From contig OW028576.1 in assembly GCA_932294295.1 (NCBI GenBank), positions 24,807,227 to 24,871,226 on the forward strand: DNA of 64,000 nucleotides, written 5' to 3'. How positions within the stretch are numbered: position 1 is the first letter of the stretch; every line of letters starts with the position of its first letter. The notes under the pieces were generated by a model. It searched no databases, was not told the origin of the DNA, and saw only the letters and a list, made by a program, of their open reading frames with translations. Below, one piece after another: positions 22,510 to 34,998 of the stretch. The position numbers and the translations under genes are program-made. This DNA comes from Alitta virens. Taxonomy: Eukaryota > Annelida > Polychaeta > Phyllodocida > Nereididae.

Positions 22510-23325
22510 TACGTAGCCCAACAGGTACTGATGAGGCGTTATAAACACAACACACACAACTGTAACCAAGTTTGGCGTACCCAGGCGCTTTTTGTGTGGA
22601 GGGGCTTGCTCAATCATCGATGACGACCTGCACATTAGGGCGTGACCCCCATAGCAGCAGATCACCATATTGTTTCATCAACAAGACGAAAAGATTCAAC
22701 TCCGTCATTTTCGCCATTTTCATGAGAAGCACTTCGTCCACAACATATCTGCTACTTCAAATAGTTTGTATTAACATTTGCTGAGGTAGATAGACCCTCA
22801 ATTTTCAACTATGTCCCTTCGTGGAGTTGTTTTAGGTCATTCCTTCGTCCATGGCATGGCTCAGGCCATTTCTGTCCCCAACGCAACAACAATGACTTTC
22901 TGCCTCCAACAGTTGGCTTGCGCATTCAGAGAAGGGGCGCTAAAAAGACTCGCACCAAGTCAATTCTGAGATGCTGCCAACAAAGCCAACTCATATCTGG
23001 GACAGTTGTGCAAGGAATCACCTGTAATAAGCTACCACGCACAAGGGTTTCTGGGGCATCACCGTGACTGACTGGTCCAAGGACCCAATCCATCTCAGCT
23101 GTGGGCAGAGCCAAGTATAAGAAGTCGCTCCGATGTGTCCTTCTGCAGCTGGCTGCAAATGCGACATAGGTGCAAGACCACAACCTATTGCATGGGCAAC
23201 TTTAATTTTTCTATATTCTACCCTATTTTACTTGCTTTTCAATTTGCTTACTCCATTTGAAAAAGGGGTCAGTGCAAACTGCTCGTTTTTCCCTATGATT
23301 TATTTCTCATTTTACTAACCATCTG
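22510..23325 (+). pseudogene. Damaged second copy of the SGNH-domain element
   Basis: Alignment by eye with 20650-21740: the leader and the first ~110 bp of the open frame match closely, then roughly 240 bp of the central coding part are missing (around 22930), and the remainder carries substitutions and small indels that close the frame. The GDS-block region is present, the GxND block is in the missing part, and the C-terminal part is frameshifted. Confidence 0.65.
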
Positions 23326-24325
23326 GCTTTGTATAGCCAATGGCAATTGTAATTTTCTATATGGAATCTCAGAACTTTTAAATTGTCATGATATATATGT
23401 AAATAAAATTAATAAGAACTCTTTGGTCATGATAATCCGTGACACGGAATGAAGTCATGTTGAGGGCTTCTTCGAAATTCAAAAGACTTTCTTTAAAATT
23501 TCCTCCGTATATTTACAATTTTAATATTAAAATCATAAGAAAAACAAGTTTGAATATCCTTAACCGTTCTAGCCTCTACATAGCCCAAAAGGTGCTAATG
23601 AGGCGTTAAACACAACACACACACAACTCATACAATTGTGATGGAGACCCCTCAAGCCAGCAGAGCTGGCTTATGGGATGCCGAAAACTTCTCAGTAGAA
23701 TTAGCCCAGCACTGATAAATGCAAAGACATGGAAATAGGTTGCAGACTTGCAATGCAACAAGGCGGATTTCACCATCATAAAACAAGCTTGAATATCCTT
23801 AACCCATCTAGCCTTTAAATAGCCCAGGTGCTGATGAGGCGTTGAACACAACACACACAACCATGTAACAACTTTATAAAGCACTTAATATTAGCTGTTT
23901 GGTGGTTAAAATAATCACTTAAAATGACAAAGGTGTAGGTCGCATGAACTGCAGCACCTTCATTTGAACAGATTGACTCATACATGCTTGATTAACTAAA
24001 TATGTTCTTTTTTGTTTAACAGATTGAATATCACCAGATGATGGATTAACAGCAGAGTGCTCTTTCACATTACTGTCCCAGTGAGGCGCTGTGAGCAGCT
24101 TGGGTGGTCACGTGACTAGCACTTTCACTTGGCATTAACACAGACTGTAGCATTGATCATTAAAACGGCTTATGTCAGGCTATGGATTTTAATTAAGTTC
24201 CATTTGACAGCTTTATTTTCCGGACAATCCTCCTCAGGATCGCTCTGATGATCAACATCACTGGGAAGTGAGCATTGCAATTAATCACAATCCATCACAA
24301 TCTTAGGAAAAAAACTTTTACCATT
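23326..24325. other. Repeat-rich spacer
   Basis: Contains another copy of the 'aaatttcctccgtatattta' block (about 23497-23580), two SINE-like tails ending in CA repeats (about 23575-23625 and 23810-23870) and otherwise unique AT-rich DNA. No gene is supported between 23326 and the ankyrin gene. Confidence 0.45.
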
Positions 24326-25225
24326 ATGGTTAAACTGGATATTTTACCGGATAGTTTTAGTTTTTATTATTTATCACATTTGTGTAGTCAAGATTGGGCA
24401 AAGTTTGAAAGACCGGAGAAAGAATTATTTCAAACAATAAGCCTTCATGAAGCGCAATGTCATAGGATTGAGTTACTCATTGTTTACCAAGACAATGATG
24501 GTGATAACGAACTTCTTCTTGCTGCAATGAAAGGTTTGGAAGATTATGTTATTTATCTTATTTTTTGCTTGGTTTCGGGAAAATGCTAAAAATACCTAAA
24601 CCTTTCCAATGACCTTGGTCAGACCATTCTGCATTTGACCCTTTCTAAGGATATGAAGAAAGCGACGAAGTTACTTACACATATCAAAGAGGTTGAATTG
24701 GATGTCAGAGATAATAATGGCAACACTCCCTTGCATCTGGCTTGCAGAAAAGGATATTTTGATCAAATGAAAATGTTTACAGCTAAAACTAAAAAAGAAA
24801 CGAACCATGGTGTACGTGTGAATAAACTGCTGGAATTGAAAAACTATGATGGATGGAATTGTTTGCATCTTGCTGTTCAAAATGGTCACATGAATATTGC
24901 GGATTATCTCATCACAGACTTAAAAGTTAATCCAAACATTCCAGGTGGTTCTAGGGGTATGACCCCTTGTCATATTGCTGTTGAGATAGAAGACACCTCA
25001 ATGCTGATTTATCTTCTGAGCAAGGCAGAAGTTGATGTCGATATGATGACCTACGATAAATGGACACCTTTTCAAATGGCTGCAGTTAACAATCATGAAG
25101 CTGAACTAACTCTGCTACTAAGCAAAACACATTCACCAGATCCTCTCCTCTATTTATTTCATCTGTTTTTTTGTTCCACAGTAGTTGGCTATGATGATGA
25201 GGATGATGAGGATGATGATGATTAA
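24326..25225 (+). pseudogene. IkB-like ankyrin-repeat gene with an in-frame stop
   Basis: From ATG 24326 the frame is stopped by TAA at 24587-24589 but continues in the same frame, with ankyrin sequence immediately after the stop, to 25225. Ankyrin signatures follow: NTPLHLACRKG, WNCLHLAVQNGH, MTPCHIAVEIED and WTPFQMAAVNNH. The third and fourth repeats, with paired Val-Asp residues and an 'MTYDKWTPFQMA' step, resemble the later repeats of IkB/Cactus proteins, which retain NF-kB in the cytoplasm. The C-terminus is Asp-rich. The gene lies between the mobile-element cluster and the viral SSB gene and is intronless, which suits a virus-captured gene or a retrocopy. I cannot tell which. The stop may make it non-functional. 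Confidence 0.6.
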
Positions 25226-25743
25226 GGGGTACATGTCCCACAGAAACATCCTTAACAATTAGAGCCTCTACATAGCCCAACATGTGCTGATGAGACGTTA
25301 AACACACTATGTTGTCTAAATTTTGGTGTGGAAATGTAAATTGAAGGTGAACATTTTACCATATGTTTATGAAATTATATATTTCAATGTACTTTCAGAA
25401 TTTGTGCCATGATGTTCAATACAATATTAAAAACATAATCTCAATATTAAATATACATTGGCTTCTCCCTTTTTTTCATAATGAAATATTTCTGAATCTG
25501 ATTGTAGTTATATTGTAATATTTTATAATATGACACAGATAGGCTTATATTGAAAAAAAAATTAAAAAAACGCAAATGTATATGAATACACTTTCTATTA
25601 GAATTATTTTAGGTGACTGTTTTTGTTATTAATCAAATTTTATTTTTACAAAACAAATGACAAAATAGGAAATTGTGAAGTTTACAGGTATAAAATGGCA
25701 TTAATAATAGCAACGTCATCACAAATAAAGTAAATAAAAGTTT
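25226..25743. other. AT-rich spacer
   Basis: A SINE-like tail lies at about 25258-25305. The rest is AT-rich with several AATAAA-type strings (for example about 25725-25735). Downstream ends of convergent genes meet here, so it may hold polyadenylation signals for both. No gene is seen. Confidence 0.4.
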
Positions 25744-28700
25744 TTAGTCTTTAAACCAATTTTCATCATATTCCTCATCTGTATCATTATCACTGACTTC
25801 ATTATCTTCATCTAGGATTTTGTTATAGATCAAAGGGAAAAGGACAGTTTGAAATATTTTCCCTTCCATGCTGTCTAATGTAACCCTGTGCGCTTTCAAA
25901 CAAGCAGATAAAATGTCACCTGCAGAACATTCTTTCAGAGGTGAAGGGAGAAATGAGCTGTAATAAGAGATCACGTTCGGCAGGAATGTTTCCAGTTATC
26001 AGTGACATTATCTGCAAATTGTTGCATATTCATCGATTCTATCATAGCTATGACAACATTCTTATTAGAAGTAAATGCCATTTTGTTGGCCACTTGACAT
26101 AATGGTAAACATAATATTTGATTATATGAACCCCACATCATTTGACTTTTCACAAAGTTATGTGCAATAGGCACTATTGTTTTCTTCATTTCCGAACCTC
26201 CTCTTGCACAAGTGAAAACCCCAGTTCCTCCCTGTTTTGAGGTATAGCTCGTTATCTGTGCTAACATCATCATTTGGGCAGCCTCAGACCGATAGATGTC
26301 TGTTGTTGTAGTGAATGGTGTTTTTACATTCCCTTTGATGTATGACCAAACAACTGGAATTATCCGAGATTGTTTGTTGTTTATTTTCTTAACTGCTTCA
26401 TCACATTTGTCATTTCCAATAAATAATCGCAGGACTCCTGCAACCAAGCAATAAATAGCGTGATTGTCTCTATCCAGCTCAATCTTGCTATCTTTGGCTG
26501 GACAGAGGGGGCTATCAAGTTTGGCACATAAAGTAAAAATATACAATGCCGAGGCCAAATGTGGTTTCTCTATAGCAATGTCATAAATATTTGAAGCAAG
26601 AGTCTTGCGGGAAATCAGTTTTATTGTATGTTTAGCTATCCATTTCTTAATAGCTTCTTTCTTTGAGTCTGGAATCAAATTCACAGCATCTACAATAACT
26701 TTCGCCTTTTCGAGCATTACAACTAAGGTATTCACAATCATTCTCCAGAACCCTGTTATCACTAAATTATGGGCTTTTTGGCTATCGCCAGGAGAAGTTC
26801 TCAGTAAAAAATAGTCTCGCAACAATCCAGCTGTATCATTGTTATCTTTCAAAGAAGCAAACTGATTCGTTCCCACCTTAGTAAAATCTAACTGTTTGTC
26901 AGTCAATATGTCATACAGTTCCTGGGGTGATTTAGGAGGATAACAAGAACGTTGGATGTGACTTTTTTTGTTGAGTAAAGGACGTGGAATAAAGCGGTCA
27001 TTTTGGAAAGAGTTGTAATATGAACTCTCTTCCTGGACATTTTCATCCTTTCTTTGTTTAATCTCCTCATCTTTCATGAACTGTTTTGTCATTTCTGTGA
27101 CATCCAATGCAATTTTCATTTTCACAGGTAGCATCATATCGAATTCGAAATGTAAGTCGCACACTGGAGTTTCACTTAAATATAATGTGTGCCTGCCGTC
27201 AGAATCACACCTAATTAAGGGCATGTGAAAATTTACTTTATCTTGGGCAGCAACACAGAATGGTCCATTGACTGTTTTCAAAAGAGCAGCTGCCGAATCT
27301 TTCTTGACTTGCATTGTAGAAGCCATTTTAGTCGATCTAGCATCTACTTCGTGCCTGAAAACTGAATAGAGTGTCATCATTGAAGATCTTTGACTTAGAC
27401 CAGTATTGCCTCTACTTAAATCTATCCATGAGATAAGTTCTCTTTTTGTCTGTTTATTATAATGGAGAATACGTTTATAATCCTTTTCTAAATCTTCGGG
27501 GGTCATGTTAGCATGAAGCGCACTTGTAACAGCTTTGTGAACTTTAGCAATTAAATTTGGAATATCGTTTATGTATGACTCAAATATTCGAGTGATAATA
27601 TTGGACGAGTCGTTCTTTTTATCGATCTGTTCATTTTCTCCCAAAAAGGTTTTTAAAGCTGTAAAAAATAGGTATTCAAACTTTTTCCCATCCGTGTCTT
27701 CTGCCCACGCGGTGAATAATTTTTTGTGTTCTGAGCAAAGCTTTTCTGTAGCTATATCTAAAGCTGCTCCTTCGTTGTCTTCCAATGTGCATAACTTATA
27801 AAAACAGGATCTGATGAAATCTGACATTTGTTTTAATAGAATATCTTTACTCTTTGATTCTGTTTTAGCTTTTTTCATGGGTGGTCCTTCATCAGTTAAT
27901 TCATTATCATCGTCGTTGTCATGCTCGTCACGATTTCTAATAGGAGTCCACATGTCACAGTGGTTATTTTGGGCTAATTCCACGGGGATTTTATTTATTT
28001 GACTGTCTTCAACACCACACATATCAGGTTGGCTGTCCCCTTTCATTAAAGGTATTATTGTATCTCTTCCACTTAATAACAAGAATTTTACTCTTTTCAA
28101 AGTACTGTCTTCGAGACCCATTGTAAACACCCTGGCATCAATTTGATCAGTATGTGGTCTTGTTTCCATGTCTGTATCTTTCGACTTGTTGTCTCTAAAG
28201 GGTAATTTTTGTATATCCCACAAAAAAGACTTATCCAAATCATTCATTTTCATACAAAAATCTGCATTGCCCAATGTTGCGTGACAACCCAAGTCCCCTT
28301 TGACTCTTTTCACTATTGTCTCCAATTTTCTGGTTTGTAAAAAACTGTTTTTTTCAGAGTCTTTGCTATCCAAAGCAGTACTATTATCTTTTTTTGTGTT
28401 TGAATCAGTTACAGTTTGAGGACCGATGCCTCCCTTGGAATCTTGAGTTATTTTTTTCATCAAACCAAAACCTTGCAGTAACCCTGAGTGTTTTAGCAAG
28501 ATTTTACCGAAGTGACTTCCAGAGCTTTGTATTTCATTTACAGTGAAATTATGAAGAACTTTGTAGGTGGTTAGATCACCATTATAATCAAAATTAGAAT
28601 TGACATTTTGTACTGCCATTTCGTAAACATTTTTAACATCTCTTAAACTGGACAGCGAATTTTCAAACATTTCTGCCAAAATTTTTAATGTTAGAAAACA

Positions 28701-30490
28701 CAAACAATGCTCTTGTTTTGTATAAAATGGAAATCCGTCACAGGTATTGCAGGTGTATTGTGGATCTTTCTCTACACATAAACCGGCTGAATTGATTATT
28801 TCGATGTTCCATGGCAAGGGACATTTCTGAAATTTGTCGTCCATTTGCAATGCACTCTTTCCTCCAAGGGCGTATAATGCAGTATAAATGAAAAATCTTT
28901 TGAATGAGATAACGTCGCAGTAGAAGCGAGTAAAAATATTTTGAACAATGGAAAAGTTTTCATCAAAGATATTTCGACTGCACACCGCTTTTAATTTCAA
29001 TTTGTTTAGTTCATCATTAGGAGGATCCCTTATTCTGTCGGGAAACTTCTTTTCACATGCCTTATGTAATTCCTTGCTATTCATAAAAATATCAGCATTA
29101 AATATGTGATCCCTGTAATTCAGAAGAGTTAACAGGTGCATCCAGACATTTGGCATTACCTCCTCTACTTTTATCTTCAGTTTATTCTCTTCAGATACAC
29201 TAGTATTTAATGCGCTTACTTTTGTTTTTATATTGGTCTTCACTTGCTGCAAATACGTTTTTGGCCAAACTGTTTTCTCATCACTGCCTGTGAACGAATC
29301 TGCTCGATATGACTTCAAATCTTCGGGAGACAAAGCATTATTTTTAAACATTCCCAGAGCCATAAAAGATAGTAAATCTTGTGTTGGGATGTTGTTGCTT
29401 GAAGAAACTGGCGGTTTTCCCCTTAAATAACAATTGGTTATAATATTCAACCTTTCCACTATGAATGCAATACTAAGATTATTTTCCAAGCTGTTAACTT
29501 TCTGCATACTGACGGCGACTTCTATGGGTAATGGATAGTCATAAAATATAGTCGCTAAAAATATAGAAGTAAGAAATGGGTGTTCAGGAAAAAGAGGGCA
29601 ACTCTCTCGATTGAATACAAATCCTTCCCTGACACTCTCATTATATGCTTTCAGAACAGGATCTTGAACCATGGTATTTTTCCCAAAGAGATATTCTATT
29701 TTATCCATATCACAGAACATAATTGGATTGTCGCTACAAGCCAGCATGCAACCTTAAGCCCGTGCTCCAGTATTGAGTTTTTTGTTATCCAATGCGATAT
29801 CTAATGGTTTGGGTGTTATTCTGACTTGACAGTTCTTCCTATGGGTTACAAATCTTTTATCATTGCCTAAAATATATTGTATAGCCATAGTAGGTTTACA
29901 CACTATGTACATTACATAGTCCTCACGCTCACTTGGACTTATTACATCCTTAAAGAAATTCTCGAAAAGAATATTTGACAGGAGTTCTGTAGGATTTGGT
30001 ATAGTATCCAAAAAATCTAAACCAACTGAATTTGAATAATAATCCATACTGCCGGGTTTGGAAATTTTCTCAGTTTCGAAGCCATGGCAGTAATAGCTTC
30101 GTCATAACAGTGAGCCCCATTTATAACGTGGGCGCTTTTATCCAAGTAATGCGAACCACTTAGTATGAATACTTTGTCAAGAAAACGAGTACCTGCTAAT
30201 AATTCTATTTCATTATCATCAGACAATCTTAATGTTGTTGGAAACAAAGGAACAAGTGGACCAGGTGTCATATAATGCAGTGAACCAGTCCCAACGGAAT
30301 CGCCAAACTTAGTTATTTCGTAAGCTAAGCTTTGATAAGCTGTTATGTCTTTAAATGCATCCTTGTGAACTGTGAGCAGGAGACCATCGTTTGGTGCAGC
30401 TGTAAATTCCTTGGCATGCTGTTCTTTTATCGTTTTAACCAAGTTTTTGATCTGAGTTTGTTGTCCTGTTAACAAGTTTGTCTCCCCCAT
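25744..30490 (-). pseudogene. Herpesvirus-type single-stranded DNA-binding protein (UL29/ICP8-like), broken
   Basis: Four open frames in gene order make one gene of about 1580 codons: 30490-30017, 30047-29754, 29747-25971 and 25974-25744. The first two are joined by a frameshift, the second and third are in the same frame but separated by TAA (29754-29756), and the last two need another frameshift at about 25971. The main frame has a zinc-binding-like CNTCDGF...EHCLCF at about 28690-28760, matching the position and spacing style of the ICP8 zinc loop. The first frame has a VFILSGSHYLD segment like the conserved N-terminal region of that family. The last frame ends in an acidic tail with a Trp-Phe pair (NWFKD), as SSB tails often do. 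The role would be coating single-stranded DNA at the replication fork. It is longer than the ~1200 residues usual in vertebrate herpesviruses. Motif-based call. Confidence 0.6.
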
Positions 30491-30547
30491 CGTTCAGTTA
30501 ACAAGTGGGGACCCTTGCTCAGAAGATAACCTTATATACTGTCTGGC
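30491..30547. promoter_or_regulatory. 57-bp divergent intergenic region
   Basis: The SSB gene starts leftward at 30490 and a large unknown gene starts rightward at 30548. The only promoter-like string is 'cttatatactg' (about 30530-30540). Two genes must share or overlap control elements here. Inference from position. Confidence 0.4.
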
Positions 30548-33543
30548 ATGAGCATGCTCACTAGCTTTGAAGAATTATGTGATGTCATAACCAAAGGTGG
30601 TTATGGCTTTGTGGTAAATAATACTCATCTATGTTTAAGAAATGAGGGAAATGAATATGCTATTTGGGCAATTTCACAAGGTTCGCATACTTTACCACAA
30701 ATCCTCAAATATTATGAAAGAGTTTGGAATATTGTCAGTGATTATATGGTTCTGCCAACGGCAATTAGTCAGGAAGATGATATTAAAAATATTTTATCTA
30801 ATGACAAGTGGCCTCGATTGAAAGCAACAAAAAGATCCCAGTGTACTACTGATGATGAAGATGATATTGAAAGTGACAAAAAACGTAGAAATTTTGATGC
30901 ATATCATTTAAGTGAGCATGACGCAATGCAGTATACCCAAATTATACTAAATTTGATTCGTAAGGTTGAAGAATTCTCTGTCATAGTGTGGGGATTGCTC
31001 GAGTCAGTGTTTGAAAACACATACGAACCTTTCAGACTCTGTCCACTTCTTTTGCATAATATGACCCCATTAGAATGGTATAAACACAAAATTAGGAATT
31101 TAACTTATGAAGATATGATGCAAATATTTACAAAAGGAAATAAGGTGCAATTTTTGAGTGGGAACTCAATTTCTGATAACAAATCTGATGGATATGTGTT
31201 TTGTTATGAAAAAACTCTACAATTACTAACAGTACACATGACGAATGAGAAGAAAAAAAGACCGGAAAATGGACATCCCATGATGTTTTTCACTGCCTTG
31301 TTTATCAATATTTTCTCAGGTGGCCAAATGGGAAGGTTGAGAATCGATGAGAAAAAATACCTGGACCATTGTCTATCCCCTACTATTGTCAATAGTCTTG
31401 CCAATTTGAAAAGTCAAGATGAAACTATAAACATTTTGGAATTATTTAAAACTTCTCTTGTGAAACTAACAAATTATAAAACGGACAAAAAGATGTTGGA
31501 TCAGTTTGTTAACATGGCCGATTTGACACAGCATTCAATAATCAATCATGAAGAGGGTAGCTTATATTTTGATATACCTAATGTTTATGTGCATGGTGAG
31601 AACCCAATGAAAACGATCAAATTAGCTTTAGAGTCAGATAGCATTGTGTGCAGGCAAATAACAGCCATTTCGAATCCACCCAGCAATAATTTTATATTGA
31701 ATGAACAAATTCGACACGCCATGACTTTGTTTTCTGGAAAACGAAAACGTTTAGCAACAGAGGCATTGAAATGGTTGAGTTTTGAAGCGGGTGTTAATGA
31801 GGCAAGGGCTATTGCCTTATTTGTAAACTTAAATTTTGACGTTATTGATGATGAAGATGAATTATCAAATTGGTATAAAAGCCATGATGAATTTATTCAT
31901 GAGGGTGAAATAGATTTGATGGATTTCCAACAGGCTGCGAACAGTACTTGGTAGAGTTTACTTATAGAAAAGCTATTCATATAACATATTTTGAGGAAAC
32001 TGGGCATAGGATTGTGTTTGATAACAGGAAGGAGCAATTTGTCGTGGTAGCCAGAGTTCTTCAGCCGAGTGAATTAAAATTTCTTCAGAAATTAAACAAT
32101 GCCACTCATCTGAAATTGTTAACATCTCGGCATACGTGTACTATGAGTGTCCTATACAAGATAGATCTAAATATTGCATCTTACGCAGAAACAGTTTTGG
32201 GCGATTCAGCTCTTATTAGCCAATGTAAGTTTTTACAAGATACTGAGGGTAAAAGAACTGTACTACATTCTATTCTAAAAAATGTGTTCACTTCGGGTCC
32301 TTGGCAAGATATACCTGTGCAAGAGAGTGTGAGTAAATCTATATTGACAGCATATTACTACAAAACGGCTATAACCCCGGCAGAAGTGGTAAAATCTTCA
32401 GTACCTGTGTACATTTCAAAAGAAGAATATTTAATTTGTCACACTAAATCTAACGGTTTTGCTATTTTCAAAAAAAATGGAGAGAATTCTATGGGTGAGG
32501 ATGATCACCTCACTAGAGTTTGTACCGAGTACAATATTCCTGCTCTTTTAGAGTCCCCATTGAAAGATGACAAAAAATTCGTTGTTTTTATGCTACACAT
32601 GAAATATATTAATCAAACGAGTGATATTGATAACATCATAAAAACTGTGAAAGACAACTTCATTACATTAGTTGAAGAATACTATCAATTCCAAATTACA
32701 GATAATGCTATGGGTATAGCTACATTTAACAGTTTAGGTGAAGAAATTTTCACTGAACTAGTAAAAGGACGACTTTTAAGTTTAAAGGAACCTAATTACC
32801 CATGCAAAACTTTATGCCTTGCTGCTGAATTGTTACAAATCGCAAAACATTTAAACTTACCGGTTAGGACCTTGCAAAATGAATGTTTCATTATCACTGA
32901 GACCAATGAAAAAACTGAACCAATTTTTTACTATGGAGCGGGATCGAATTGTGGCAACATATTATTGGCAGTATTATTTGAAATGTGGGTTTCCCAAAGC
33001 GATGTAGGTTTCGTTTTTTTACCTAGTAGGTATTTCGAAACCGCATATGAAATTGATACAATGGAAGATGGACAACAAATGGTCCAAATGGCAACAAATG
33101 ATTTCAGTACTCAATTTTTGACTCTAATAGCCACAGAGGCTTTGTTTAAACCTGAACTGAACCTACCAAGTAAAATTTATGGAAATTTGGGTGCTTTGGA
33201 ATTGAAAAGTAAAATATCAAACCTATTCGATGGTTTGATCGACTGGGCCACGAATGGGACAACGGATAACGTAGACTATGTTATACAAAATCACACGCAT
33301 ACCTTACTTTATTACAAATCAGGGTCGCTGGAAAATAATGGAGATCCTCGAATATTAAACATTAATTATAACCAAAAAAGATACATAAACAACACCCTAG
33401 ACAATATGCAGTGGGACCATATGCAAAAGGTAAATAAAGGATGTATTAAAGTTAAAAAAGGAATACAGGCAGCACACAGGTCTATATTAGTTTCAGAAGA
33501 TGCTTTTTCTTGCATATTTCGAAACAAAATTTCAGTGTCTTAG
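30548..33543 (+). pseudogene. Large unknown viral gene (~1000 codons), frameshifted at 31948-31954
   Basis: A 468-codon frame from ATG 30548 to 31954 is followed by a 531-codon frame whose first possible codon is TTG at 31948; the overlap and lack of an ATG indicate one gene split by a single-base indel. The first part has an acidic patch (TTDDEDDIESDKK, near residues 96-110) followed by KRRNF, and near its end KRKRLATEALKW. The second part contains YYGAGSNCGNILL. There is no signal peptide, membrane segment or P-loop. It is divergent to the SSB gene. A capsid or helicase-primase accessory protein would fit its size and place, but I recognise no diagnostic motif, so no function is assigned. 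Confidence 0.5.
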
Positions 33544-33708
33544 TCCATGAACTAACAAAGCCTCTCCTTCCCTCCCTCTCCTCCCCCCTTGACATTACAC
33601 ACCCCCCTCCTTTTCTCCGGGGCCTTGGCCAAAATATAACTCGCTGACATAAGTATTGGAAGCTTAGACACAACCTCTCATTTATAACGGAAGCTTGGAG
33701 ACAACCTC
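33544..33708. promoter_or_regulatory. C-rich/T-rich tract and leader of the next gene
   Basis: About 33560-33620 is a polypyrimidine tract with several C runs (for example 'ctctcctcccccctt'). It is followed by a TATA-like 'atttataacgg' at about 33680-33690, some 20 bp before the ATG at 33709. A 20-bp near-repeat beginning 'gaagctt' occurs at about 33658 and 33690. Similar C/G runs recur between other viral genes in this window. Confidence 0.4.
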
Positions 33709-34417
33709 ATGGAAGAAGGGATCCCCGCCTGTAATGAAAATGATGATCCTCACTTGTGTTTACGTCTGAGGACAAACGAGATTTATGAAATACTGGAAGA
33801 CGAATTGGATGCTGATACTCCAAACAAACACTACATTATCGTTTGGTTAAACGAACTTTTACCAAAGTTCCTGCAACTGTTTAGAATTGATTTTCCTGAA
33901 ATTCTACATTCAGATGACCAATGTCCGTGCATGGTAATCGTTAAAAACACCCATGACAAGATTTATTCTCTGATTGAGACTGCGGATAAAATCATAGACA
34001 GACCTATAGAAATCAATCCACCACAATGTTGGCTGGTTGATAAAGCAGCTAAGTATATAATACTGGGCTTCCGATTTTCAGCATTTTCTGTTCATGTTTC
34101 TTGTGATTTGGAGGGTAACATCACTCCAAACTTTGAACTGGCTGAGATGGCGAACCTTAACTCAGACATTAAGTATTCAAGCATTGTTGTCACAGAAATG
34201 CTAAAAGCAATGTCATTATGAAGATATTCATGCTCAGATGGATTTATCATTCGTTGATGAGAGCAACAAGAATGAAAATTTTAGTGGATTTTTGCATTCA
34301 CTAGTGAGGTTGGAACTACTTCTTTCAGAGGATATACCGACCGACGGAGTGTCCCAAACAGTCATATTAATAGAATTTTTAATTTTACATGCACTGTTAT
34401 ATATTTCCTTTGATTGA
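33709..34417 (+). pseudogene. Small unknown viral gene, probably frameshifted near its end
   Basis: The frame from ATG 33709 gives 170 codons to a stop at 34221. Directly after, another frame is open for about 65 codons to TGA at 34415-34417, with normal-looking coding composition. One gene of about 235 codons with an indel near 34210 is the simplest reading, though a separate short gene or chance frame cannot be excluded. The N-terminus is acidic (ENDDPHLCLRLR) and the C-terminal part is Leu/Ile-rich. No family recognised. Confidence 0.4.
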
Positions 34418-34998
34418 ATACATTAAAGACAATAACTAGTAAAACTATTATGTAATAGACCATTCATTACAATAAGTACACAAAGAAACACACCTGGGAA
34501 CTGTATAATGATAGAACGTTTAATAAACTTAACAATTTGGAAATGTTGTGTTCTTATCTTAATTTCATTTGTTAAGGCGTTGTTAACTTTGTCTGTGTAT
34601 TTGTATGCACATGGGGCGGGGGCCTAACTCAGAAGTAGCGCTTTGGGCTTCCAACCTCTGGGCCCCGGGTTCAATTCCTGGTCGAGCCTAAGTTGGATGG
34701 CTGTTTCATCCTTCGTCTCATTGCCATGGTCTCTGCCTGTCCTAATTAGCCCAATAGGTGCAGAAATACAGGACGTAAAGCCCTAATCACACACACACCC
34801 ACCCATTTGTATGCACATATACCAAAGCAAAACATAATAATAAACATTGTTTTTGTATGATAATAAAAAATGGATTTCTTTTCTTAAAGTGAAATTGATT
34901 AAAAAATTTATCCTTTTTATGAGTTAAGATTTCTATATGGAATCATGACAAGAATGTTATTAATTTAAAAATATACTTTTATTGCAAAGACTACATAT
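34418..34998. other. Spacer containing a SINE
   Basis: AT-rich spacer between the small gene and the minus-strand gene at 34999. Apart from the SINE at 34612-34803, only AATAAA-type strings are seen (for example about 34838-34843). Confidence 0.45.
34612..34803 (+). mobile_element. tRNA-derived SINE, second long copy
   Basis: Same architecture as the copy at 544-735: tRNA-Gly-like head with B box 'ggttcaattcc', body from 'gttggatggctgtttcatcc', and CA-rich tail. It lies between two virus-type genes, which places host repeat DNA inside the viral block and supports chromosomal integration. Confidence 0.85.
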
